From contig JAKSZU010000012.1 of the NCBI GenBank assembly GCA_026018925.1, positions 47,668,858-47,732,857 on the forward strand: a DNA stretch of 64,000 nt, in the 5' to 3' direction. The DNA is from Tupaia tana. Its lineage: Eukaryota > Chordata > Mammalia > Scandentia > Tupaiidae. The position numbers and the translations under genes were made by a program. The notes beneath the pieces were generated by a model. The model saw nothing but the letters and a program-made list of their open reading frames with translations, ran no database searches and was not told the DNA's origin. Of the stretch, positions 1-32,648 are shown one piece after another. Position 1 is the first letter of the stretch. Every line of letters starts with the position of its first letter.

Positions 1-175
1 AGTTACAATGTCTATAGTTTTATAGGTGGAAAATAAAAGTGGCAAGAGAATATCAAGAAAGTTGACTATATCAAAAGATGGGAAAATAAATGTAAATTAA
101 TGATTGGAACAAAGGTAACACAGGCATTGTGTTTTGTGGTGGACAATTTGTTTTTGCTTTCTTTATCATTTCTAG

Positions 176-22743
<22,568 letters not shown>

Positions 22744-22875
22744 TGCCACCAGCAAATGAAAAGAAAAATGCTCCAGAAAATCTATGCTGACTGTAAAGCA
22801 AGAATCCCACATGGGAACCCCATATATCCAACTCTGATATACACATACAATAAATTCAGAATTATGTTCTCATTT
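22744..22875 (+). other. MS4A4A proximal 3' UTR with poly(A) signal
   Basis: AATAAA lies at 22849-22854, about 105 bp after the stop. A second AATAAA at about 24480 could serve a longer form. I cannot choose between them from sequence alone. Confidence 0.55.
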
Positions 22876-23360
22876 TTTTCCCAAAAACTCATTTCACTCA
22901 CTGTTTATCAGAACATCAGAAATTAAATAAGTCAACCATGCATTTAATGAGTAAACAGCACTCGAAAGACTTTTTTTCCATCTTCAAGACTTTATTTAAG
23001 TGTTTTAAAGAAATAAGATTTGTCAGTAAAAGGACTAAATTGTGTTGCTGAAATGAGGCTTCCATGAAGACTGCGTATTTCTGCTTCCCTCTCTATTGCT
23101 CTGCCCACTTTCTAACCACCTGACACACCTTTGAGTATATGAAATGCTTTTACCTTCAGGGTACATATCTCTTCCCCCTTTCTGCCTGAGCTTTCCATCC
23201 ACCTTAGGAAGTACCTTGGAATAATGCCGTCAAGTTTGAATGTGCATGAACTATTATCTGAGTGTAAGTACACATGGATCATACATTATATACTTACATT
23301 TTCTACCTCCTCTTCCTCCCTCTCTTCCTCTTTTTTACTCCCTCTTTTCTCTACCTCTTT

Positions 23361-23475
23361 TTTGAAAAAAAGTTTTTTCCATAGGGCATGTACACGTTCT
23401 AGAGAGGAGAGAGACAGAGAGAGACAGTGAGAGGGAAAGTGAGAAATCACCCACCGGGGGGATAGCCATGCTAAT
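23361..23475 (-). repeat. tRNA-SINE 3' fragment, minus orientation
   Basis: T-rich start, CCATAGGGCATGTACACG tail, GA block, GTGAGAAATCACCCACCGGG, then an abrupt end before the tRNA head. Confidence 0.75.
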
Positions 23476-23644
23476 ATAGTAAAAAAATGTGGAACTTCTA
23501 ATTAGACAACCCTGGGTTTTCATCTGGAAAATCTCATCACTCTCATTTGCTGCTCATGTGGCCATGTAATATCACAAAATTTCTCTGTGCTTTATATTTG
23601 TCTTTTCATAGTAATACTGTGTAAATATTACAGTATTATTATTA

Positions 23645-23838
23645 TTTCTTTTTGAAGTTTTTGCTATAGGGCACGTGCGCTCACCAGACAGAGAGACAGA
23701 AAGCAAGAAATCAACCCCTGGGGGGATGACTACGCCTCAATCCCTTCTCCTCCATTCTCCTCTCGGGATCTTGGGCACTCACGCACACGCGCCTGGCGTG
23801 AGTTTAAGTCACCAGGTCTGGGACTCAAACCTGTTCAC
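23645..23838 (-). repeat. tRNA-SINE cut off at an LTR fragment, minus orientation
   Basis: GCTATAGGGCACGTGCGCTC through GGTCTGGGACTCAAACC, then a direct switch to MaLR sequence with loss of the tRNA head. Confidence 0.8.
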
Positions 23839-23844
23839 CTTCTG

Positions 23845-24262
23845 TTAGTTTCCTGTTGCTCTAACAGAATACCCAAAATAGGGTAATTTATAAAGAAAAA
23901 GGAATGTATTCAGCTCATGGTTCTGGACACTGGGAAGTCCAGTGGCATGGCAGCAGCTTCAGGTGAGAGTTTTTGTATTGAATCAAAACATGATAGAAAG
24001 GGCAGGTGAACATATGTAAATTAGACCACAGGGGGTGAGTTGAGTCCATTTTGTAATAGTCCATTCTCTCAAGAACTAACTCATCCCATGACAACTCATT
24101 ACCACATTAAATCACCAATCCAGAAATGAATTAACCCATTCATGAGGGCAAATTGCTCATTATTTAATCACTTAAAGATTCCACCTGTCCCACATCTTAA
24201 TACTGTTGTATTAGGGCTTATATTTTAACACACAACTTTTGGGAGACATATTCAACCATAGC
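23845..24262 (-). mobile_element. MaLR (MST/MLT1-type) LTR
   Basis: On +, GTTTCCTGTTGCTCTAACAG...GGTAATTTATAAAGAAAAAGG...CATTCATGAGGGCAAATTGC...ACATATTCAACCATAGCA is the reverse complement of a MaLR LTR. Confidence 0.7.
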
Positions 24263-24884
24263 ATGGATTATAACTAGAAAAAGTAATTTAAGATATTCTA
24301 TTTTTCTGGTTAAAAATTGAACAGAAATCTAGCAAGTTTCAATGGAGTGAACCTGAAAACTATTGCTTTTATGTTAATGAAAATGTTTTATATCTCTTAC
24401 CAGACATCAGTTAGTATATGGGTATCCTGGTTTATTACTGACAGATGTGTAAATCTATAAAGGTGATAGCTTTAAGATGCAATAAACAGAAATGAAAGAA
24501 ATAGAAATGTGTGTCCTTGATTCCATGTTTGAGAAGCTAGATTCTGAAGCTTGTTTTAATTGTGCTTTTTTAATAATTTTATGATTTAAGCCATTTCTTG
24601 AGTCCTTGTCAATTGTAGATATGATTTTTTGCCATTTTTCTTATCTGTGAGTTATCCATTTCTACTACTTGGCTATTTTCTTCTTTACTTATTATGTATA
24701 TCTATGTTATATTAATGATAATAACCCATCACTTATAAGTTAGTACAATTTACGTTATGATGTAATTATGTTTTTTTCAGTCAGTATTTTTTTGGACACT
24801 CATTCTTGATGTCTTTAGCTATAAAATCATTTTTATGTTAATGTACAGGTATATTTTATTATATGTATTTATACTTTGATGTCT

Positions 24885-25990
24885 AATTTATTTTTCAAAT
24901 ATTTATTTAATTGATTTTATTTTTAATTTACATTCATTCACTGTACATCATTATAGTATACAAAATGAGATTTTTTTCATCCAGAATACACTATATTGGC
25001 TCATTCAAGGTTATTACCATATGTATCATCATCAACAAATAATTTTCTATTTCTTGTTTCTTAGGCATTTCCCCCACACACACCTTAATTCCCTATCTCT
25101 CACCCTTTGCCATTTTCCACCCTCCTCCCATACTGCCTCTGGAATCTACAGTTTCTTTTCATGTTTTTTTTCCTCCCACTTTTTATTGATTCACAAAAGG
25201 TCTGAATTAAGCCAAATACTTTCAACAGCAAGTATGGCTGATATATACATATCTATGAACACATGTCTAACTTTAGGTATAAGCCTTAGTGAGTAGAATG
25301 AACATACTATAAAGTAGCACCTAGCTGGGGCTATTTAGTGTATTGCAGTCATTACATAGGTATTTTTATGCATTTTTTTAAATTTCAAGATAAACAATTT
25401 TAGTTTTAATAGATCAAATTTTAAAAATGTTGAGAGAAGTTTGCTTAAGACTTACAGCCAGGAAAAAGATTAGGATTCTATTCAAACCGTAGGTAGACGA
25501 ACTTATCAACAGTTCAAGAGAAGACAAAAATTCTTAAATCTAGAAAACAAAGCATAGAAGAAAATCAGTAATGTTTTAGTCATAAGTCATAAAATTCTAA
25601 TTAACCAGTTTAGTCATATAATTAATCTCTCTTCTGTTGAATTTCCAGTGTTACTGTGATCTGATCTTTCTATTTAAATTCTGGAAGTTAATATTAATGG
25701 TACTATTGATCTTTCCAGACTTGTCCCTTGGCCATTCTCTTTGTTGTTTTTTATACTCTTATTTCTGTGTGTCTAACTTCAGTTTTCCTGGTATAGCATT
25801 TCTTTCAGAACTTGGAGAACTGGTCTGGTGTTAGTAAATTCTTTCAGGTTTTTTTTTTCTTTTTTTTTTATCTGAGAATGTTTTTGTCATTTCTTCCCAA
25901 ATGAAGGATAATCTTGCCAGGTATAGTATTCTTGGTTGACATTGTTTTTTACTTAACACTTTGAATATATTTTCTCATTCTTTCCTAAAT
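24885..25990 (-). mobile_element. HAL1-like (half-L1) retroelement, second copy
   Basis: Co-linear with 6690-7690. The minus strand at 25985-25800 has the ORF1p C-terminal remnant, then the same 3' region without ORF2, ending in a T-rich (+) tail. A T tract at 25848-25870 interrupts the ORF1 part. Confidence 0.65.
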
Positions 25991-26189
25991 TCACATGAAA
26001 TTGGATTTATTTATCACATAAAACATAGTGTTTGGAATATAGATACATTGTGGAATGTTTAAATCTAGCTAATTAACAAATGATTACCTCATACACTTAA
26101 TAACATTTCGTTTCCACTCTTCTAGAGCAGTTCAAGAATAGAATACTATAGAATACTATCATTAGCTATAGTCCACACGTTCTACAATA

Positions 26190-26195
26190 GACCCC

Positions 26196-26230
<35 letters not shown>

Positions 26231-26471
26231 AAGAGAGGTTTTTGCTATAGGGCATGTGCACTCGCCAGAAAAACAGAAAGACAGAAAGCGAGAAATCACC
26301 CCCCAGGGGGGATGGTCACACCACAATCCCTTCTCCTCCATTTTCCTCTCGGGATCTTGGGCACGCACATACACACACCTGGTGTGAGTTTAAGCCACTG
26401 GGTCTAGGACTCAAATCACATTCGAGTACATGGGAGTCCAGCAACATAACCATTACGCTAACTGTGGGTCC
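26190..26471 (-). repeat. tRNA-derived SINE with target-site duplication, minus orientation
   Basis: (TTTTC)n/T tail, GCTATAGGGCATGTGCACTC, CCCCCCAGGGGGGATGG, and a head with CATTACGCTAACTGTGGGTC. AGACCCCTTT occurs on both sides. Confidence 0.9.
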
Positions 26472-26474
26472 CAG

Positions 26475-28225
26475 ACCCCTTTGATTTATTTCTATTATGT
26501 AACTCTAATTACATATACCTTGGCCAACATATGTCCAATCCCTATCCCCAACCATATTCACCTCTGGTAACTACCATTCTACTCTCTAATTATAGAAGAT
26601 TAACTTTATTTAGATTTCACATATGAATGAGATCATGCAATATTGGCTTTTCTGTGCCTAGATTACTTCACTTAACATTATGTCTTCCAGGTTCATCTGT
26701 GTTTTTGCAAATGACAGAATTTCCTTCTTTTCATGGCTGAAAAATATTCTGTTGGATATAGACACATTTCCTTATCAAGTCACCTACTAATAGACTCAGG
26801 TTAATTTTATATCTTGGCTGTTGTGACTAGTGCTATAATAGACATGGGAATGCAACTAACTATTTCTTTGACATAAAGAATTCATTTAATTCAAGTATAT
26901 ACCCAGTAGTGTAATTACTGGATTATATAGCAGTTCTATTTTTAACTTTTTGAGAAACCTACATATGTTTCCTCTAATGGCTATACCAGTTTACATTTCT
27001 ACCTGAAATGTGCATTGGTTTCTTTTTCTCCACATTCTCACTAACAGCTATTGTCTTTTGCCTTTTTGATAATAGTCATACTAACAGGACTGAGGTGATA
27101 TTTCATTGTGATTTTGATTTGCATTTCCTTGATGACTAGTGATGCTCAGCATTTCTTCATTTACCTGTTAGCCATTTGTATATGTTCTTCTGAGAAGTAT
27201 ACATTTAGGTTTTTTACCCATTTTTAAACTTCCTTGCTATTGATTTGTATAATATTCTCATATATTTTGGTTATTAATCTCTTATCAGATATATAGTTTG
27301 CAAGTGTTTTCTCCCATTCTGTAGGTTGTTTCTTCATTCTTTTGATTGCTTTCTTTACCATGCAGAAACTTTTTAGTTTGATGCAATCTTATTTGTCTAT
27401 TTTTGCTTTTGTTGCCTGTGATTTTGAGGTCATATTCAAAAAATTATTACCCAGACTAAAACCTCAGAACTTTTCCCTCTATGTTTTCTTCTAGTAGTTT
27501 TAAGGTATTTAGTTTAACATTTAAGTCTTTAATCCATTTTGAGTTTTTTCTTTCTTTTTTTCTTTTCTTTTTTTCCTTTTTCTTTTTTAGTTTTTACTGC
27601 AAGGCATGTGCATTCACTACAGAGATACACACAGAGAGAAAAAAGGGAAAGTGAGAAGTCACCCACCAGGGTGGATGGCCACTCTGCAGTCTCTTCTCCT
27701 CTGGCCTCCTCTCAGGATTTTGGGCATGCACACACACTTGCTCTGCATGATTTTCATGCCACCTGGTACAGGACTCAAACTGTGCAGCTAGCCATGTGGG
27801 GGTCTAATGTCTTAACCCCCACACCACCTGCTGGCCCTTGAAGGTCTTTTTTTGTTTTTGTTTTTGTTTTTTATGTGGTAAGAGAGAGGGATCTAGTATA
27901 ATTCTTCTACATTTGATTATCTGTTTTACCAAGAACTACTTACTGAAGATATTGTGTGTTCTGAGCACATTCATTGAAAGTAAGCTGGCTATCAGTATGT
28001 GGTTTTATTTCTGGGCTCTCCATTCTGTTCCAATTGTCTATGTTTCTTTTTATCCAAAGTCATGCTGTTTTGATTACGATAGCTTTATAGTAGATATTAA
28101 GTCAGGTCGTTTAATGCAGCCAGATTTTTCCTTTTGTTTAAGATTGCTCTGGCTATTGGGAGTCTTTTGTGGTATTGCATGAATTTTAGGATTGTTTTAT
28201 AATTTGAGTTATATGGCATTGTATT
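26475..28225 (-). mobile_element. L1M-like 3' region, minus orientation, split by a SINE
   Basis: On + this is reverse-complement L1 3' sequence (for example CTTTTCATGGCTGAAAAATA, GATTTGCATTTCCTTGATGA, TGCAGAAACTTTTTAGTTTG). It is split by the SINE at 27545-27836. Confidence 0.85.
27545..27836 (-). repeat. tRNA-derived SINE inside L1, minus orientation
   Basis: (TTTTC)n tail, CTGCAAGGCATGTGCATTCA, AGGGTGGATGGCCACTCTGC body, and a head ending CACCACCTGCTGGCCC. Confidence 0.85.
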
Positions 28226-28905
28226 TTCCCAGGCATAGAAAGACAAATACTGCATGATCTCATTCATATGTAAAATTAAAAAACAAACAAACAAACAAAA
28301 AATCTCATAAACTTGATGACAATATAGTGATTACCAGAGAAGCACTGCAGAGAATAGAGAGAGTAGGGAGAGAGAGGTCAATGGTATAGTTTTACAGGTA
28401 AGTAGGAGGAATAAGTCATGGTACTCTAATGAATAGTAAGGGAACTATAGATACCAATAGGAATATTCATTGCAGATAGCTAGAAGAGAGGATTTTGAAT
28501 GTTCTCACAACAAAGACATGATAATTATTTGCACCAGACAGTGATACAGTGGCTAACATACTGGACTCACATAAGAAGGTCCCAGGTTCCCATCCCAAGG
28601 CTTTCTTTAATATTTAATCTATTTGGCACACATGTGCTCCTAATCCAGTCTAGCTGAGGCTGCGGGTGGATCACAGTATTAGGAACCTGTTAAGAATACC
28701 ACTCTTTCTCCTTTCTCTCTGTTTCTTTTTCTCTCTTATAGAAAAATAAATAAATATTTTTTAAAAATAAATGATAAATGTTTAAGAGGTGGGATATGCC
28801 AATTACCATGTCCTGATCACTATTCAATGTATACATGCATCAAGGCATTACATTGTACCACATAAATATGTTCAATTATTATGTTAATAAAAAAAGGACA
28901 AACAC
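28226..28905 (+). mobile_element. L1 3'-end fragment, + orientation, split by a SINE-like insert
   Basis: AGACAAATACTGCATGATCT...AAAATCTCATAAACTTGATG at the left and AAATGTTTAAGAGGTGGGAT...TTCAATTATTATGTTAAT at the right are consecutive L1 3' UTR pieces. The insert is at 28530-28750. Confidence 0.75.
28530..28750 (+). repeat. Divergent tRNA-SINE type
   Basis: Head GCACCAGACAGTGATACAGT, GGTCCCAGGTTCCCATCCCA, a middle with TCTAGCTGAGGCTGCGGGTG unlike the main family, TC-rich 3' part and A-rich tail. It resembles 22035-22245 in reverse. Confidence 0.55.
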
Positions 28906-29180
28906 TGTATTATTCCACCCATGTGAGGTGTCTAGAATAGTCAAAAGCATAGAGGCAGGAGGTAGAATGGCGATTGCTATAGGCTGGTGGAAGGGAGAAT
29001 CAGGACTTAGTATTTAAAGTACATTGCATTTCAGCTTTACCTAATGAAAAAGGTTATAATAGTGAATGGTGCTGGTAGTTGTATAGTAATAATAAATATA
29101 TTTTAACTGAAATGTACAGAAAAAATGGCTAAGATAGTTCATTTGTGCTGTGTGTATTTTACCATGATAAAAGTAAAAAC
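28906..29180 (+). mobile_element. L1 3'-end fragment, + orientation
   Basis: CACTGTATTATTCCACCCAT, AGGTAGAATGGCGATTGC and GTGTATTTTACCATGATAAA are standard L1 3' end phrases. Confidence 0.75.
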
Positions 29181-29603
29181 AAAATATGTCACCTGGTTTA
29201 ACTTTTGTGTTTACTGTATGATACAAACAGAAAAGATATACAAACCAATTTCCTTTTGAGTGCCTGTTAGATAGGGGAAAACAAAACTTAAATTTGATAT
29301 ATGGTTTGAATAAAAGCTAACAACATATCTGCCTTTAGTTCTAGAAGCTAAGTTTAAGATTGGGAGCAAATAGTTTCAGTGTCTGGTGAAAGCATTGTCT
29401 CTGTTTTCAAGATGGCTCCTTGCTGCTGTGAATGCTATGTCTGCACATAAAATGCCTCTGTATGGTTGAAGTTTGACTTTCAGAAAAACGTAACACCCTC
29501 TTTTAATTTCTTTGTCTGTGTGTGTGGGAAGTCATTTCAGCTCATCACTTTTTTCATCCAGTGGAATGAACAGCTTTTAAAGAACAGCTTTGAAAGGCAT
29601 GGA

Positions 29604-29716
29604 TTGGGACCAACAGATGGCATAACAGTTATGTTCCTGGACCCCCATAGGTGATTCCTTGCTTTTTGTCTCTGGCTAGTGCATGCACTCTATAGCAAAA
29701 ATCTCTCTCAAAAAAC
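29604..29716 (+). repeat. Internally deleted tRNA-SINE (about 110 bp)
   Basis: The head GGGACCAACAGATGGCATAA joins directly to the tail GTGCATGCACTCTATAGCAA; the body is gone. Confidence 0.75.
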
Positions 29717-30620
29717 ATAGGCATGGATGTGTTTATATTTTCTTAAATAAATCTAAGTGATCTCATGTATTATAAAATACTAAGATAGTTTTAAAATGTA
29801 AAATGTCATCAATAATGGTAATGCACATCAGTTAAATAATGATCATCGGGTGAAGAAGTAGAGTCTGAGGAAGGACATTAAAGAGAAAAATAGAGAGGCA
29901 AGGCATTTATGGGACAAAGTAATGGGTTATTATCTGTTGAGGGGTAACCTTATAGTATTGTCAACTGGACCTGTGCAAAATGTACACATGTTGAAATTTT
30001 CATTTTGCTAGCTTAGTAACATGATTGAATGTATAAAAGAAATGGAAATATTAGTAATAATAATAATAATCAAGCTCAATTGTCTAAATGTAACAACATT
30101 GACTTAATGGTATGTTTTCTACATGAAACAATAAAATACAGTTTTCCCAGCTCCGTATCTAAATAGACCCATTTGGTGTTTTGTTTGTTTATTTTAAAAT
30201 ACCTGTTTGGTTCTCAGATGTTAGTTTCTATTTTCTACTTGCTTTTTGTCCCTTGAATGACTTCTGCTCCCTGGTTCTATGATTTGAATTCTCAGTCCCT
30301 AGGGAGGTGAGAGTGTGGTGTGGCAGTACATTGAAACTATCTGGGAAACTTTCTCAGACAACACCTTCCTTCCTTTGGAGCTATAAGTCACTGTTCTAGA
30401 AAGTGTCCCATGCAGCTTTCATTTGGGCATCTTTATTCTTGTGTTTGCAAAAATATAATTCATTTCTTTTAGTATCACTGACTTTTTGTTTAAGTGTAGT
30501 CATCTGTGTTCATTTGCATTATTATAGATTCTCCCATCCGTATTATACTTTTAAAATGTTGTTATTTAATAAATACCATCCCTATCTGAGATATAAAGAA
30601 ACAAAAAAAGAAATTAATGT
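29717..30620. other. Intergenic, nothing identified
   Basis: AT-rich unique sequence with a short (TAA)n at about 30055. No coding or RNA structure seen. Confidence 0.55.
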
Positions 30621-30965
30621 TTTTTTTTAAAGAATACTTTTATTTAGCTTAATTTATTTATCTTAATTTAACCAGAGAGGGACAGAGTGTGAGAGAGCCA
30701 GAGGGAAAGTGAGAAAGCAAGTTGCCAGGTCCGTACTCAAACCACAGTTGACCCTGTGGAAGTCTAGTGCCCTTAATTACTATGCTACCTACCAGCCTCG
30801 GTTTTTTTTAATTATTATTATTTTCATTTATTATAGGTCATGTGTGCTCACCAGAGAGAACACAGAGAGAAAGTGACAAGGCAAGTGCTGCCAGGTCCAT
30901 GACTAGTACCGTGGTCAACCATATGAGAATGCAATGTCTCAACCACCACACCAGCTGCCAGCCCC
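30621..30965 (-). repeat. Two tandem short tRNA-SINEs, minus orientation
   Basis: 30621-30800 ends in CTACCTACCAGCC and 30802-30965 ends in CACCAGCTGCCAGCCCC. Each has its own T-rich tail, a GA block and a head, and each lacks the central body. Confidence 0.75.
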
Positions 30966-31009
30966 AAATTTCTGTGTTTTATAAATAATCCAGCTTCAGT
31001 GTTTTGTCA

Positions 31010-31940
31010 TACTAGAATAAACTAAGACAATGGTCAATCAATTTTCAACAAGGGCATCAAGAGTACAGTCTCTTCAATGATTTAATGAATTATTCTGAGA
31101 AAACTGGATTTCTGCATACACACAAATCAACCTAAAACAGATTTAAAAAAAATAAATAAATAAACATAAGATCTTAAACCATAAAAATTCCTAGAAGAAA
31201 ATATCAGAGGAACAGTTTTTTACCTAGTCTCAGCAAAAATATTTTAAATACCACACTAAGGGGCCAGTAGATGGTGTAATGGTTATGCTGCAGGACTCCC
31301 ATGTAGTCAACCATGGTTCAAGTCCCAGATCCAGTGGCTTAAAACTCATACCAGCTGCATGTGCATGCATACACAAAATCATGAGGAAAATAAGGGAAAA
31401 GGGATTGTGGCTTAGTCATTCCCCCTGGAAGGTCATTATTTCTTTCTATCTCTCTGTCTTTCTCTCTCTCTGCAGCAAGCACACACACCTTATAGCAAAA
31501 ATCTCTCCAAAAAAGTAAATAAATAAAAATAAATAAATAAATAAATAATAAATAAATATTACCCTAAAAGCACAGGCTATGAAAGTAAAGATAAATAAAT
31601 GGGATTACCTCAAACTAAAACTTGCTTGCACATCAGTAGAACAATCAGCAAAATAAAAAGACAGCCTATGAACTGGAAAAACATATTTGCAAACCACATA
31701 TCTGATAAGGGTTAATATCAAAATTATATATTTAAAAACATATACAATTTAATAGCTTATAACAACTCAATTTGAAAATGGGCATAGGACCTTAACAGAC
31801 CTTTCTCAGAAGACATACAAATAATCAACAGGTATATGGAAAATGTTCAACATTACCAATTATCAGGGAAATGCAAATCAAACCCACTATGATATGTCAC
31901 TTAGAATAGCTTTTATTAAAAGAGAGAACAAATGTGTTCC
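31010..31940 (+). mobile_element. L1 ORF2 3' region, + orientation, split by a SINE
   Basis: GACAATGGTCAATCAATTTT...GAGAAAACTGGATTTCTG at the left and CATATTTGCAAACCACATAT...GAAATGCAAATCAAACCCA at the right are consecutive L1 ORF2-end and 3' sequences. The SINE at 31259-31560 lies between. Confidence 0.85.
31259..31560 (+). repeat. tRNA-derived SINE with an (AAAT)n tail
   Basis: Head GGGGCCAGTAGATGGTGTAA, GGTTCAAGTCCCAG, GGGAAAAGGGATTGTGGC body, tail CCTTATAGCAAAAATCTCTC, and a long AAAT repeat tail. Confidence 0.9.
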
Positions 31941-32049
31941 AGAGTGTAAAAAGAGAAAAAGAAAGATTTCTACTTCATTGATGGGAGATTATGAAAAACA
32001 AAGCCTAACTTAGAGAGCAATACCCAACCTCCCTACAATTCTATGAGGG

Positions 32050-32325
32050 TTGAGAGATGCTAAGGAGCTGAGGTTGGTTCCTTTCTGGTGTCTAAAGGAA
32101 AAAGCCATCTCCATTAACATCAGAGTGCAAGGTAAAGCAATAAGTACCACTATAGATGTCATTAAGAAATTTGTGATTTATGAGAAGAGGACAAAGTACC
32201 AACATCAACAGGTTGTTTCCAATCTTTATGGAAGACAGAGCTTCAAGACCTCAGTGAAGGAAATAGCTGCAGATGTGGTGGGAATCGCAAGAGAATCAGA
32301 ATTAGAGTGTAGCTTAAAGATGTGA
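32050..32325 (+). pseudogene. Tigger transposase fragment
   Basis: A 91-codon open stretch joining an N-terminal and a C-terminal part of a pogo-type transposase across the internal deletion. The catalytic DDD region is absent, so it cannot be active. It is open by chance and short. Confidence 0.7.
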
Positions 32326-32635
32326 CTGAATTGCTATGATCTCATGATAAAACTTTAACCAATGAAAAATTGCTTCTTATGAGTGAGCAAAAACGGTGAT
32401 ATCCTGAGAAAGAATCTACTTCTAGTGAAGACACTGTGAGCTTGGTGAAATGGGAAAGGATTTAGAATAGTACATAAACTTATTTAATAAAGCAGTAGCC
32501 AGGTTTGAGAGAATTGATGCCAATTTTGATCAGTCAACAGTCATCAATATCAAGGTAAGACTCTCCATAGCAAAAAAAAAAAAAAAAAAAAAAAATTAAA
32601 ACTCACTGAAGACTCAAATGATGATGATGATGATT

Positions 32636-32648
32636 AGTGGTAATATAT
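32636..32648. repeat. Target-site duplication of the composite retroposon, left
   Basis: AGTGGTAATATAT, identical to 34612-34624. Confidence 0.9.
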